Positions 26,771-35,388 of a DNA stretch of 64,000 bases are shown here, one piece after another. The translations under genes and the position numbers were made by a program. The DNA is from RUG11237 sp050874665 (GTDB lineage Bacteria > Bacillota > Clostridia > Lachnospirales > Lachnospiraceae). The notes beneath the pieces are model-generated. The model did no database searches. It was not told the DNA's origin and saw only the letters and a list, made by a program, of their open reading frames with translations. Every line of letters starts with the position of its first letter. Positions within the stretch are counted from its first letter, which is position 1. The stretch lies in assembly GCA_050874665.1 (NCBI GenBank), contig JBNMLC010000011.1, forward strand, positions 1 through 64,000. The letters are read 5' to 3'.

Positions 26771-28015
26771 ATGCTGGAACATGCAGATGAAAAGAGAATA
26801 GAAAACTGGATTGAAGGAATGAATGCCTTTAATTCCACCCCGGAATATGGAACTACAAGGGTACTTTTTACTGAGCCGGAGCTTGCAAACCGGGCATATG
26901 TAAAAGAAGAAATGGAAAAGCTGGGGCTAAAGGTAACAGAAGATGCCATAGGAAATATATTTGCGGTACTAGAAGGAAGTGACCCCACAAAGGCACCGGT
27001 TTGGACAGGCTCTCATATTGATACGGTATTAAATGCAGGCAAATTTGACGGCATGGCAGGCGTGGTATGTGGAATGGAAGCCCTCAGATTGATAAAAAAA
27101 AGTAAAGCGTGCCATAAAAGAAATCTGGTAGTAGTAATCTATACTTCAGAGGAACCTACCCGGTTTGGATTGAGCTGTCTGGGAAGTCGTGCTATGGCTG
27201 GAGAATTGACACTTCAAGATGCTGCAAAGCTGTATGACAATGAAGGAAAAACTCTGGCACAGGTGTTAAAAGAATTGAATTATAAGCCGGAAGATTTTTC
27301 GACTGTGAAAAAGCAGAAGGGGGACGTATACGCGGCGGTGGAACTGCACATTGAACAGAATAACCGGTTAGAGCGCAACGGGCAGGCGATTGGAATTGTC
27401 AAAAAAATATGTGCTCCTTCTAATTTTACCGTTGAGGTAAGAGGCTGTCAATCTCATGCCGGCGGTACCGACATGAAAGATCGGAGAGATGCTTATGGGG
27501 CAAGCTGCGAGATGGCACTTTTGTTGGAAAAATTGGCACAGGAGTGCAGAAGTGAGTACAATACGGCTACCGTAGGAAGGGTGGAAGTAATACCGGGAGC
27601 TATCAATGTGATACCGGGATTGGTACGTTTTTCTGTGGACATAAGAGACTGCAACATGGACACGAAGCAGGAATTAATCATGTCATGGAAAGATGGTGTA
27701 AAACAAATTGCAAAAAAACGGCATGTGGAAGTGGATATAACAGAGGAGAACAATGATGAGCCTTTGACATGTGATGAGAACATTGTTGCAAAGCTTCAAA
27801 GGATATGTGAAGAGAAGAAATTGCCCTTTGGTTTTCAAATCAGCGGACCTTACCATGATACCTTGTTTGTGGGAAGATTTACCAAGGCTGCTATGTTGTT
27901 TGTACCAAGCAAAAACGGCATCAGTCACAGTCCCGAAGAATGGACGGATTATGCGGAATTGGCAGTAGGGACCGATGTGCTGGCAGAGGTGTTGTTGGAA
28001 TTAGCTAATGAGTAG
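26771..28015 (+). CDS. Second M20 amidohydrolase, probable ureidoglycolate amidohydrolase
   Basis: 414 residues, clearly related to but distinct from the allantoate amidohydrolase two genes upstream. Ligands H82 (GSHIDTV), D93 (KFDGMAG), Glu in TSEEPTRFG, His in ELHIEQNNRLE and His in ISHSPEEWT are conserved. Coming after AllE, the expected step is hydrolysis of ureidoglycolate to glyoxylate, ammonia and carbon dioxide; a carbamoylase acting on another ureide is the alternative. ATG 26771 has GGAGGGAGGT just upstream, so the longer frame from 26708 is rejected. Confidence 0.8.
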   Translation: MLEHADEKRIENWIEGMNAFNSTPEYGTTRVLFTEPELANRAYVKEEMEKLGLKVTEDAIGNIFAVLEGSDPTKAPVWTGSHIDTVLNAGKFDGMAGVVCGMEALRLIKKSKACHKRNLVVVIYTSEEPTRFGLSCLGSRAMAGELTLQDAAKLYDNEGKTLAQVLKELNYKPEDFSTVKKQKGDVYAAVELHIEQNNRLERNGQAIGIVKKICAPSNFTVEVRGCQSHAGGTDMKDRRDAYGASCEMALLLEKLAQECRSEYNTATVGRVEVIPGAINVIPGLVRFSVDIRDCNMDTKQELIMSWKDGVKQIAKKRHVEVDITEENNDEPLTCDENIVAKLQRICEEKKLPFGFQISGPYHDTLFVGRFTKAAMLFVPSKNGISHSPEEWTDYAELAVGTDVLAEVLLELANE

Positions 28016-28055
28016 CAGTTTATAAATTTATTATATAAGAAAGGAAAGAAATCGT

Positions 28056-29012
28056 ATGAAAATTAGTTTATTAGAGCCTATTGGCGTTGAGGAAAAGGTG
28101 ATAGATTCTCTGGCAGCAGGCTTGATAGAAAAAGGTCATGAATTTGTTTATTACAATACAAAAACTACAGATTCGGAAGAGTTGCTTAAGCGTACCGCAG
28201 ATAGTAATATTGTCATGATAGCCAACAACCCTTATCCTGCCTCTGTAATAGAAAAAGCTGATAAACTGAATATGATTTCAGTTGCTTTTACGGGAATTGA
28301 CCATATTGACACGCAGGCTTGCAAAGATAAAAATGTAATGGTATGTAATGCGGCAGGATATTCAGACCAGACTGTGGCAGAATTGATTCTGGGATTTGCT
28401 GTGGCTGCGCTCCGAAATGTTGCTAAAGCCAATGATATTGTAAGAAAAGGCGGAACCAATGCCGGAATTGGCGGCAGAGAGATTAGTGGCAGAACGGTGG
28501 GAATCATTGGTCTTGGAAGAATCGGTTTGAGAGCTGCAAAACTTTTTTTGGCATTTGGAGCGAAAGTCGTTGCTTATAACCGTAGTCAGTCAGAAGAGGC
28601 ATTACAGGCAGGAATTGAATATAAAACTTTAGAAGAGGTCTTAAAAGAAAGTGATATCATATCCTTGAATCTGCCTTTAAATGCAGAAACAAAAGGATTT
28701 ATCGGTAAAGAGCAAATTAAGTTAATGAAAAAAGATGCCGTGTTTATTAACTGTGCAAGAGGGCCGATTGTAGATAATGTGGCATTGGCAGAGGCGCTGA
28801 ATCAAGAAGAGCTGGGATTTGCCTGCGTGGATGTATTTGATATGGAGCCGCCGATTCCCGGGGATTATCCTTTGCTTCATGCAAAAAATACATTGCTTAC
28901 GCCTCATCAGGCATTTATTTCAGAGGAATCCATGAAAAGGCGGGCTGAAATTGTATTTCAAAATGTATACGCTTATTTGGAAAAACAGCCGGAAAACGTA
29001 TGCAAACTATAA
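28056..29012 (+). CDS. D-2-hydroxyacid dehydrogenase, candidate glyoxylate reductase
   Basis: 318 residues. NAD(P)-binding GLGRIG follows GREISGRTVGII; catalytic Arg in NCARGP, Glu in DMEPPIPG and His in LLTPHQAF are present, the standard triad of the family. As the last gene of the ureide operon it most simply reduces the glyoxylate product to glycolate, reoxidising NAD(P)H during anaerobic growth. Phosphoglycerate or hydroxypyruvate as substrate is possible. AAAGGAAAG lies 7 nt before the ATG. Confidence 0.85.
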   Translation: MKISLLEPIGVEEKVIDSLAAGLIEKGHEFVYYNTKTTDSEELLKRTADSNIVMIANNPYPASVIEKADKLNMISVAFTGIDHIDTQACKDKNVMVCNAAGYSDQTVAELILGFAVAALRNVAKANDIVRKGGTNAGIGGREISGRTVGIIGLGRIGLRAAKLFLAFGAKVVAYNRSQSEEALQAGIEYKTLEEVLKESDIISLNLPLNAETKGFIGKEQIKLMKKDAVFINCARGPIVDNVALAEALNQEELGFACVDVFDMEPPIPGDYPLLHAKNTLLTPHQAFISEESMKRRAEIVFQNVYAYLEKQPENVCKL

Positions 29013-29075
29013 TCTGAATCTGCTATAATCAGAGTATAAAAAATGATATAAGAGGCAAACAGCCATAAAATATGC

Positions 29076-29113
29076 AAACCGGCTTTCAGGACAAGTGTCT
29101 TGAAGGTCGGTTT
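29076..29113. terminator. Bidirectional terminator between convergent operons
   Basis: An 18-bp stem, AAACCGGCTTTCAGGACA with TGTCTTGAAGGTCGGTTT, contains three G-T pairs and a 2-nt loop. Followed by TTTCTTTC on the + strand. It lies between the dehydrogenase and the kinase gene. Confidence 0.75.
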
Positions 29114-29133
29114 CTTTCTATATACTAATTATA

Positions 29134-30558
29134 CTAATTCTCCGATACTCCTTTTGTTTTGGCCAGGGTGAATATAAACTCTGTTCCCACCCCTTCTGTG
29201 GAAACAACGTTAATATTTTCGTTATGTACCTGGATAATTTCTTTTACAATACTAAGTCCCAGGCCGGTTCCTTTTTTATCTTTCCCTCGTGAGGTATCAA
29301 TTTTATAGAAGCGGTCCCAAATCTGATTGATGCTTTCCTTAGGAATTCCGATTCCGGTATCTTTGACAGAAATTAAAACTTTTTCACTTTTTTCTGTGGT
29401 TTCCACATAGATACTGGAATTATTTTTGGAAAATTTAATGGCATTGTCAATTAAATTGTATAGTACCTGCTGAATTTTGCTCATATCTGCAAATACATAT
29501 AACGACTGGCCAGTTAAAATTAATTCAATGGACAGATTTTTACTCATGCAGCTACCACCGAAGGAAGCAGCGGTATCTTTGATTACTTTGTTAATATCAA
29601 AGTTAGTTTTTTCTAACATTAATTCCTTCGAATTTAAATTGTTAAGCAACAGCATACTTTGCGTTAATTTGTTCAGACGCGCAGTTTCGGATAAAACAAT
29701 ATTTAAATAGTTCTCCTGCATTTCCGGGGGAATGGTTCCGTCCAGAATTGCTTCTAAATATCCTTTGATGGAAGTCAGAGGAGAACGGAAATCATGGGAA
29801 ATGTTTGCAATAAACTTTTTCTGATATTCCTCTGAGGCATCCAGTTCACTTGCCATAAAGTTCAAGGAATGGGCAAGACGGCCAATTTCATCATCTTTAT
29901 GAATGGAAATCTGATGTTTAAAGTTACCATGAGCGTATTCATTGGTGGCAGCGGTAATCTTTCGCAGTGGAAGGTATACCATGTAAGTAAATACAATCAA
30001 AATAATAGTTGACAGCAAAAAGATGGCACAAAGAGAAATATAAGAGATATTTAAAATTCTATCTCTGGATTGGACAATCTGTGTCATAGAGGTGTGAAGT
30101 GCAATATAGCCTTTCACATTAATTCCGGAAGTGATTGGGTAAATTACACTCAGGGTATCTTCCGAAAACATGCCGTAAAAATTCCCCGTATGATAAAAAG
30201 AATGGGAATTAGATGTAGGATTGAAGCCCTCAATTTTTACAGTATGTGCGGTATCTAACGGTTGTCTGGAATTGGCAATAATATCTCCCTGCGGACTGAT
30301 AATCCAGATTTGCGCAGACATATAGGTATCTAATGCCTGTAAATGTGCATGGACGGTGTCTAAGTCCATAGTGTTATTGTAGTAGCTGCTTGCATACTGA
30401 GTTGATACTAAAGTAGCTTCTTTGTATAAATCATCTGCCTTTTGTCTGGTCAAATGAGTTAAGGTAAGATTAGAAGTAAAGAGAGCAATGGTTAAGAAAC
30501 TCAAAAAACCAAACAAAAGATAGGCAAACAGAAATTTACGGTAAAGTGTGTGCTTCAT
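29134..30558 (-). CDS. Sensor histidine kinase (HAMP type)
   Basis: 474 residues. Two membrane spans (about 8-30 and 172-195) flank an extracellular sensor of about 140 residues; a HAMP linker follows, then HisKA with H255 in NISHDFRSPLTS and HATPase with GTGLGLSIVKEI. It should phosphorylate the regulator encoded 1 nt upstream in the same leftward unit. The signal is unknown. DFRSPLT in place of the common DLRTPLT is normal variation. Confidence 0.94.
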   Translation of the reverse strand: MKHTLYRKFLFAYLLFGFLSFLTIALFTSNLTLTHLTRQKADDLYKEATLVSTQYASSYYNNTMDLDTVHAHLQALDTYMSAQIWIISPQGDIIANSRQPLDTAHTVKIEGFNPTSNSHSFYHTGNFYGMFSEDTLSVIYPITSGINVKGYIALHTSMTQIVQSRDRILNISYISLCAIFLLSTIILIVFTYMVYLPLRKITAATNEYAHGNFKHQISIHKDDEIGRLAHSLNFMASELDASEEYQKKFIANISHDFRSPLTSIKGYLEAILDGTIPPEMQENYLNIVLSETARLNKLTQSMLLLNNLNSKELMLEKTNFDINKVIKDTAASFGGSCMSKNLSIELILTGQSLYVFADMSKIQQVLYNLIDNAIKFSKNNSSIYVETTEKSEKVLISVKDTGIGIPKESINQIWDRFYKIDTSRGKDKKGTGLGLSIVKEIIQVHNENINVVSTEGVGTEFIFTLAKTKGVSEN

Positions 30559-30559
30559 C

Positions 30560-31261
30560 TTATTTCACCTCAAATTTGTAGCCAATGCCCCATACAGTGG
30601 AAAGAGCCCAGTTGGCATGGTCCTTAATCTTTTCACGAAGTCTCTTGATGTGAACGTCTACGGTACGGGTATCTCCAACATATTCATAGCCCCAAATATG
30701 GTCTAAAAGCTGTTCTCTGGTAAAAACCTGATTTGGTGATGCGGCGAGAAAGTAGAGAAGTTCTAATTCCTTAGGTGGCATATCAATAGTTTTTCCCATA
30801 TATACGACAGAGTAATTCGTCTGATTGATGACTAAGTCCTGATATTCTACCATTTTAATATTTGGGTTCGTATCCGTTGCCTGTTTTGCAGGCTGATAGC
30901 GGCGTAGGACAGCCTTCACTCGGGCTACCATTTCTTTAGAATCAAAAGGTTTAATCATATAATCATCGGCACCAAGTTCTAGTCCGAGTACTTTATCAAA
31001 AATTTCACCTTTGGCAGACAGCATAATGATGGGTACCTGGGATTTTGCACGAATTTCCCGGCACACTTGATAACCGTCAATACCCGGAAGCATTAAATCA
31101 AGTAAAATCAGATTTGGCTGAAACGTATCAAAAGTAGTCAGAGCCTCTTCACCGTCATTTACAATGGCGGTTTCGAAGCATTCTTTTGTTAAATATAATG
31201 AAATTAATTCTGCAATATTGTTATCATCGTCTACAATTAGAATTTTTTGTTTTGCTGCCAT
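30560..31261 (-). CDS. OmpR-family response regulator
   Basis: 233 residues: receiver domain with phospho-acceptor D55 (LILLDLMLPG), conserved Lys in MIKPFDS, and a C-terminal winged helix (PPKELELLYFL; YEYVGDTRTVDVHIKRLREKI). Partner of the kinase downstream. It starts 11 nt after mutS2 on the same strand and probably shares its transcript. Confidence 0.95.
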   Translation of the reverse strand: MAAKQKILIVDDDNNIAELISLYLTKECFETAIVNDGEEALTTFDTFQPNLILLDLMLPGIDGYQVCREIRAKSQVPIIMLSAKGEIFDKVLGLELGADDYMIKPFDSKEMVARVKAVLRRYQPAKQATDTNPNIKMVEYQDLVINQTNYSVVYMGKTIDMPPKELELLYFLAASPNQVFTREQLLDHIWGYEYVGDTRTVDVHIKRLREKIKDHANWALSTVWGIGYKFEVK

Positions 31262-31272
31262 ATAATCCCCTC

Positions 31273-33651
31273 CTATTTGAATTCTACAATAGTTACACCG
31301 GCATCACCCTCGCCAAATTCTCCGAGGCGGAAGGAGCTTACGTATTTCAAACGTCTCAGATGCTTGTGAACGGCTGCACGCAGTGCACCGGTTCCTTTTC
31401 CATGAACTACTCGTACACTTGGCAAATGTGCAAGATAAGCATCGTCTAAGTATTTATCCAGCAATGCAACTGCTTCATCTGTGGTTTTTCCGATTAAATT
31501 AATTTCTGTAGAAATACTGGCAGATTTAGACATTTTAATTTTTCCGGAACCGGTACGACTGAACTTATTTTGTTCCGGTTTTGGCTGTGCGATAATTTCT
31601 AAGTCCTTAATGTTTACTTGGGAACGTAGAATCCCCATTTGCACATACAAATCACCCTTAGCATTTGGAAGGGTGCTGACCGTTCCGTCTAATCCCATGC
31701 TCAGAACCTTTACACTGGTGCCAACTTTAAAGTCGGCAGGTTTGTGTTGTTTTGAAGGCTTGGCAGTATTTTTTATAGCAAGACGATTGTTGATGGCATC
31801 TAATTTCTTCTTGGTGTCCTGGCGACGTTTCTCCATTTCTTTAGAAGTACCGCTTTCTTCGTAAAATTTACGGAAATCCTTCATAGTCTGGTCAGCGTAG
31901 GATTTCGCATCACTTAAAATTTCTCTTGCTTTTTCATTTGCTTCTCTGAGGATATCCTCTCTGCGCTTGTCAATATTGTCCTGCTTCTTTTCTAGACGTT
32001 GCTTTAGGGTTTTGATTTCCTCTTTGTATTGCTTGATTTCTTCCTGCTCTTTTTCAATCGTTTTTCGGCTGGATTCTAAGTCTGCAATTACATCTTCAAA
32101 GCTTTCTGCGTCCTTGCTGATTTGTTTTTTAGCATCTTCAATTAGAAAGTCAGGCAAACCTAACTTGGAAGAAATAGCAAATGCATTACTTTTTCCAGGA
32201 ATTCCAATTAAAAGTCGATAGGTTGGGCGTAGTGTTTCGACATCAAACTCACAGCTTGCATTTTCTACGCCTTCCGTAGAAAGGGCAAATATTTTTAATT
32301 CACTATAATGCGTTGTGGCCATAGTGCGTATTCCCATCTTATGAAGATGAGATAAAATGGAGATTGCCAGGGCGGCTCCTTCCGTAGGATCGGTACCGGC
32401 TCCAAGTTCGTCAAAGAGTACCAGCGAGTCTTTGGTAGCAGAATTAAGAATCGGAACAATATTTGTCATGTGGGAAGAGAAGGTACTTAAAGACTGCTCA
32501 ATACTTTGTTCGTCACCGATATCTGCAAACACGTCCTGAAAAATAGCAAGTTTGGAATGATCCGTGGCGGGAATGTGGAGTCCCGCCTGTCCCATGAGGG
32601 AAAATAAGCCGGCGGTCTTTATGGAAACGGTTTTACCTCCGGTGTTTGGCCCGGTCACAATCAGCAGATCAAAGTCCTCTCCAAGACGAATGGTAATTGG
32701 CACTACTTTGTGTTTATCTAATAATGGGTGACGGCCTTCCTTAATATGAATTATTCCATCGGTATTAAATTCAGGCTCACTTCCGTTATAGGATTTTGAT
32801 AACAGGGCTTTCGCAAAAATAAAGTCAAGCTTTGTCATGATATGATAGTTTTCAATAATCTCTTGAATATGCTCTGCGGTAGAGGCACTTAGTATGGCAA
32901 GAATCCGTTGGATTTCTTCCTGTTCCTTTAGCACATATTCTTTATAATCATTATTTAATTTTACGACTGCCATAGGTTCAATAAAGAAAGTAGAACCGCT
33001 AGAAGACTGGTCGTGAATCATACCGGATACTTGGGAACGGTGTTCTGCTTTTACCGGAAGACAATACCTTCCATTTCGTTGCGTAATTACCGCCTCCTGT
33101 AAATAAGAGCGAGTGGTGGTGTTAGATGTCATGGAAACTAATTGTGCATGAATCCGTTCATTGATGTTACGCATGCTTCGGCGGATATTTTTTAATTCAG
33201 AAGAGGCATCATCACTGATTTCGTCTTCAGAGATAATACATCTTCGAATTTCGCCAGAAAGAAGTGTCAGTGGCTCTAAGGCATCAAATAAAGGTACCAG
33301 ACTGTCCTCAGTAAGTTCAGAGTCCTCATTTCTAGAATATTGTTTTACACGATTCGTGTTTTCTAACAGAGTACATACCTGTAATAATTCTTCCTGACTC
33401 AGTGTACTTCCGATATCCAGGCGTTTTAAAGAGATGCGCACGTCATGAACTCCGCCAAAGGAGATGCTTCCATGCTTATAGACACGTATCAATGCATCAG
33501 AGGTTTCTTTTTGTGCCTGCTCAATTTCTTCCTTATCAGTCATAGGAAGTAAATCCCTACATAAAGCCTTCGCACTGTCACTGCAGGCGTAGTTTACAAG
33601 AAGGTCAATTACCTTTGTATACTCAAGTGTTTTTAAAGATTTTTTATTCAT
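31273..33651 (-). CDS. mutS2: MutS2/RqcU ATPase with Smr domain
   Basis: 792 residues, normal length. Order: N-terminal MutS-like core, ATPase with Walker A TGPNTGGKT and Walker B LVLFDELGAGTDP, a long coiled coil (about 515-640) and a C-terminal Smr nuclease-like domain (about 715-792, NLIGKTTDEAV; VRVVHGKGTGALR). In Bacillus the protein senses collided ribosomes and splits them for quality control; earlier work linked it to recombination. First gene of a leftward unit with the two-component pair. Confidence 0.96.
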   Translation of the reverse strand: MNKKSLKTLEYTKVIDLLVNYACSDSAKALCRDLLPMTDKEEIEQAQKETSDALIRVYKHGSISFGGVHDVRISLKRLDIGSTLSQEELLQVCTLLENTNRVKQYSRNEDSELTEDSLVPLFDALEPLTLLSGEIRRCIISEDEISDDASSELKNIRRSMRNINERIHAQLVSMTSNTTTRSYLQEAVITQRNGRYCLPVKAEHRSQVSGMIHDQSSSGSTFFIEPMAVVKLNNDYKEYVLKEQEEIQRILAILSASTAEHIQEIIENYHIMTKLDFIFAKALLSKSYNGSEPEFNTDGIIHIKEGRHPLLDKHKVVPITIRLGEDFDLLIVTGPNTGGKTVSIKTAGLFSLMGQAGLHIPATDHSKLAIFQDVFADIGDEQSIEQSLSTFSSHMTNIVPILNSATKDSLVLFDELGAGTDPTEGAALAISILSHLHKMGIRTMATTHYSELKIFALSTEGVENASCEFDVETLRPTYRLLIGIPGKSNAFAISSKLGLPDFLIEDAKKQISKDAESFEDVIADLESSRKTIEKEQEEIKQYKEEIKTLKQRLEKKQDNIDKRREDILREANEKAREILSDAKSYADQTMKDFRKFYEESGTSKEMEKRRQDTKKKLDAINNRLAIKNTAKPSKQHKPADFKVGTSVKVLSMGLDGTVSTLPNAKGDLYVQMGILRSQVNIKDLEIIAQPKPEQNKFSRTGSGKIKMSKSASISTEINLIGKTTDEAVALLDKYLDDAYLAHLPSVRVVHGKGTGALRAAVHKHLRRLKYVSSFRLGEFGEGDAGVTIVEFK

Positions 33652-33701
33652 ATATTTATAAAATTGCCTTTCTGTTTATAATTAAAATAAATTCCTTTTG
33701 T

Positions 33702-33731
33702 ATTATACAATAGGTAAGGGGAATTATACAA
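33702..33731 (-). promoter_or_regulatory. Predicted promoter of mutS2
   Basis: Minus strand TTGTAT (33731-33726), 18-nt spacer, TATAAT (33707-33702). A second TTGTATAAT copy lies just upstream. Confidence 0.5.
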
Positions 33732-33775
33732 TATTTTTTGAAGCAGACAGGTGGCTGTGGCAGGGAGAAAATCAC

Positions 33776-33981
33776 TAAGGCGGAATTATTACAAGTTCAT
33801 TCAGGGTTCATAAATTGTTCATATGTATTTGATAGAATGTTTTAACATATTGTGTTTTTCATTAATAGGATTAGGGGCAAAACACCCTAAGTGGTGATTA
33901 CATGGATTGCTTCGTGTGTTGTACTCCACAATCCGCCTTAATATTTGAAATGTGAAAATGGAAAGGACAGGTGCCTAATAC
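33776..33981 (+). promoter_or_regulatory. Structured leader of the HtrA-like gene with possible 17-codon ORF
   Basis: The 330-nt gap between mutS2 and the HtrA-like gene holds a long-range inverted repeat, TAAGGCGGA (33776-33784) with TCCGCCTTA (33932-33940), a hairpin TAGGG/CCCTA at about 33871-33890, and GGATTG/CAATCC around 33904-33935. A 17-codon frame from ATG 33902 encodes a Cys-rich peptide (MDCFVCCTPQ...), with only weak GGTG upstream. No known riboswitch was recognised. Leader function is inference. Confidence 0.35.
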
Positions 33982-35262
33982 ATGAAAGAGGAACAGAAAA
34001 AGGAATATTCGTTTATTAAAGAGAAGATTAAGGAACGTCCAAAGAGCAGAAAGCAGATTGCTATGGAAGTAGGCGGATTTGTTATGGCTGCAGTAGTATT
34101 TGGAGTAATTGCAAGTGTGATTATGGCTGTGCTTACACCAAAGCTTCAGGAATGGATATATGGAGAAGAGGATGCCGGAATGATTACAATTCCAAAGGAT
34201 GAAACGGCGGGTGCGGAGGAAGCACAGATAGAGGAGGCTACGCCGATACCGACGCAGAAGCCTGTTGTAAATGTAGTGGAAAAAGATTTAGAAATGCAGG
34301 ATTATATTGGACTTTACAGTGAAATATACAGTGTCGCAGACGGTGTGAAGGATTCTCTTGTAACTGTAGTGGGAGTAAGAAGTACGGTGGACTGGTTAAA
34401 TAACCCGTATGAAAATGAAGGACAGGCTTCCGGTATTGTGGTGGCAGACAATGGAAAGGAATTTTTGATTCTCACGGATAAGAAAGTAATTGAGGGCGTA
34501 GAGGAAATCAATATACTGTTTTCTACAGGAGAGCAGGTTCCGGCAGTTCAGAAAAAATATGACGGAAATACAGGTCTGGCGATTCTTGCGGTAGAGAAAA
34601 AGGCATTTACGGAGGAAGAACTTAATAAAATTAAAGTGATTACACTTGGAAATTCTAAGCTTTTGCATCTTGGAACTCCAGTGCTTGCAGTTGGAAGTCC
34701 GTTGGGGACGGCGGATTCCGTCTTGAGTGGAAATATCACATCTTTAAAGGTTGTATCTGATACAGAAGATTTAAGTTATCCATTAATATGTACGGATATG
34801 TTAGGAAGCAGCATTGGAAACGGAGTCTTGATTAATCTCGCAGGAGAAGTTGTTGGAATATACACGAGGGAACTAAGCACAGTTTCAGAAAATAATCTGA
34901 TTACAGCGTACGCTATTTCTGAATTGAAGGGGATAATTGAGCGCCTTTCTAATAATTTAGGAATCGCATATCTTGGGATTCATAGTCGAGAAGTGACCGA
35001 GGAAGATGAAGCTACCTATAAAATGCCAAGAGGTGTAGGCATTACCAGTGTAGCTATGGATTCACCGGCAATGACAGCGGGAATACAAAGCGGTGATATT
35101 ATTGTTGCGATGGAAGGAAATGAAGTTACCACTCAGAGAGAATTGGAAAATATCGTAAGTTCCTGTGAACCGGAACAACTCATTAGCATCACAGCTATGC
35201 GTCCGGGGAAGGATGGCTATGTGGAAGTTAAATTTGAAGTGACACTTGGGGTGATGCAGTAA
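33982..35262 (+). CDS. Membrane-anchored HtrA-like protein without catalytic triad
   Basis: 426 residues: cytoplasmic basic N-terminus, one membrane span (about 27-51), an acidic linker, a trypsin-like HtrA fold (about 110-320) and a PDZ domain (about 325-420, GITSVAMDSPAMTAGIQSGDIIVAMEG). The fold is clear (VLAVGSPLG; YAISELKGII), but the His of the usual TNNHV motif is K168 (LTDKKVI), the Asp of TDLA is G198 (TGLA) and GNSGGP has become a segment without Ser (IGNGVL). All three catalytic residues are therefore gone. It probably binds unfolded or wall proteins without cutting them. AAAGGAC lies about 11 nt before the ATG. Confidence 0.85.
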   Translation: MKEEQKKEYSFIKEKIKERPKSRKQIAMEVGGFVMAAVVFGVIASVIMAVLTPKLQEWIYGEEDAGMITIPKDETAGAEEAQIEEATPIPTQKPVVNVVEKDLEMQDYIGLYSEIYSVADGVKDSLVTVVGVRSTVDWLNNPYENEGQASGIVVADNGKEFLILTDKKVIEGVEEINILFSTGEQVPAVQKKYDGNTGLAILAVEKKAFTEEELNKIKVITLGNSKLLHLGTPVLAVGSPLGTADSVLSGNITSLKVVSDTEDLSYPLICTDMLGSSIGNGVLINLAGEVVGIYTRELSTVSENNLITAYAISELKGIIERLSNNLGIAYLGIHSREVTEEDEATYKMPRGVGITSVAMDSPAMTAGIQSGDIIVAMEGNEVTTQRELENIVSSCEPEQLISITAMRPGKDGYVEVKFEVTLGVMQ

Positions 35263-35322
35263 AGGGGCATAGCAACGGTTCAGACTTGCAGTCACCAACC
35301 ACAGGATTTTGTAAAAAATTCT

Positions 35323-35350
35323 TTGCATGGGGTGTGGAATGGGATATAAT
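35323..35350 (+). promoter_or_regulatory. Predicted promoter of yhaM-rlmD
   Basis: TTGCAT (35323-35328), 16-nt spacer, TATAAT (35345-35350), 38 nt before the yhaM start. Confidence 0.5.
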
Positions 35351-35388
35351 AGACGAGAATGACAACGTTTAGAAAGGTTTGATTAGAT

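Noticed and set aside
18866..29012. Urate-to-acetate/lactate cluster of gut bacteria (ygeX, ygeY, ygfK type)
   Set aside because: None of the diagnostic ammonia-lyase, peptidase-like or molybdenum enzymes is present; AllB and AllE mark the allantoin route instead.
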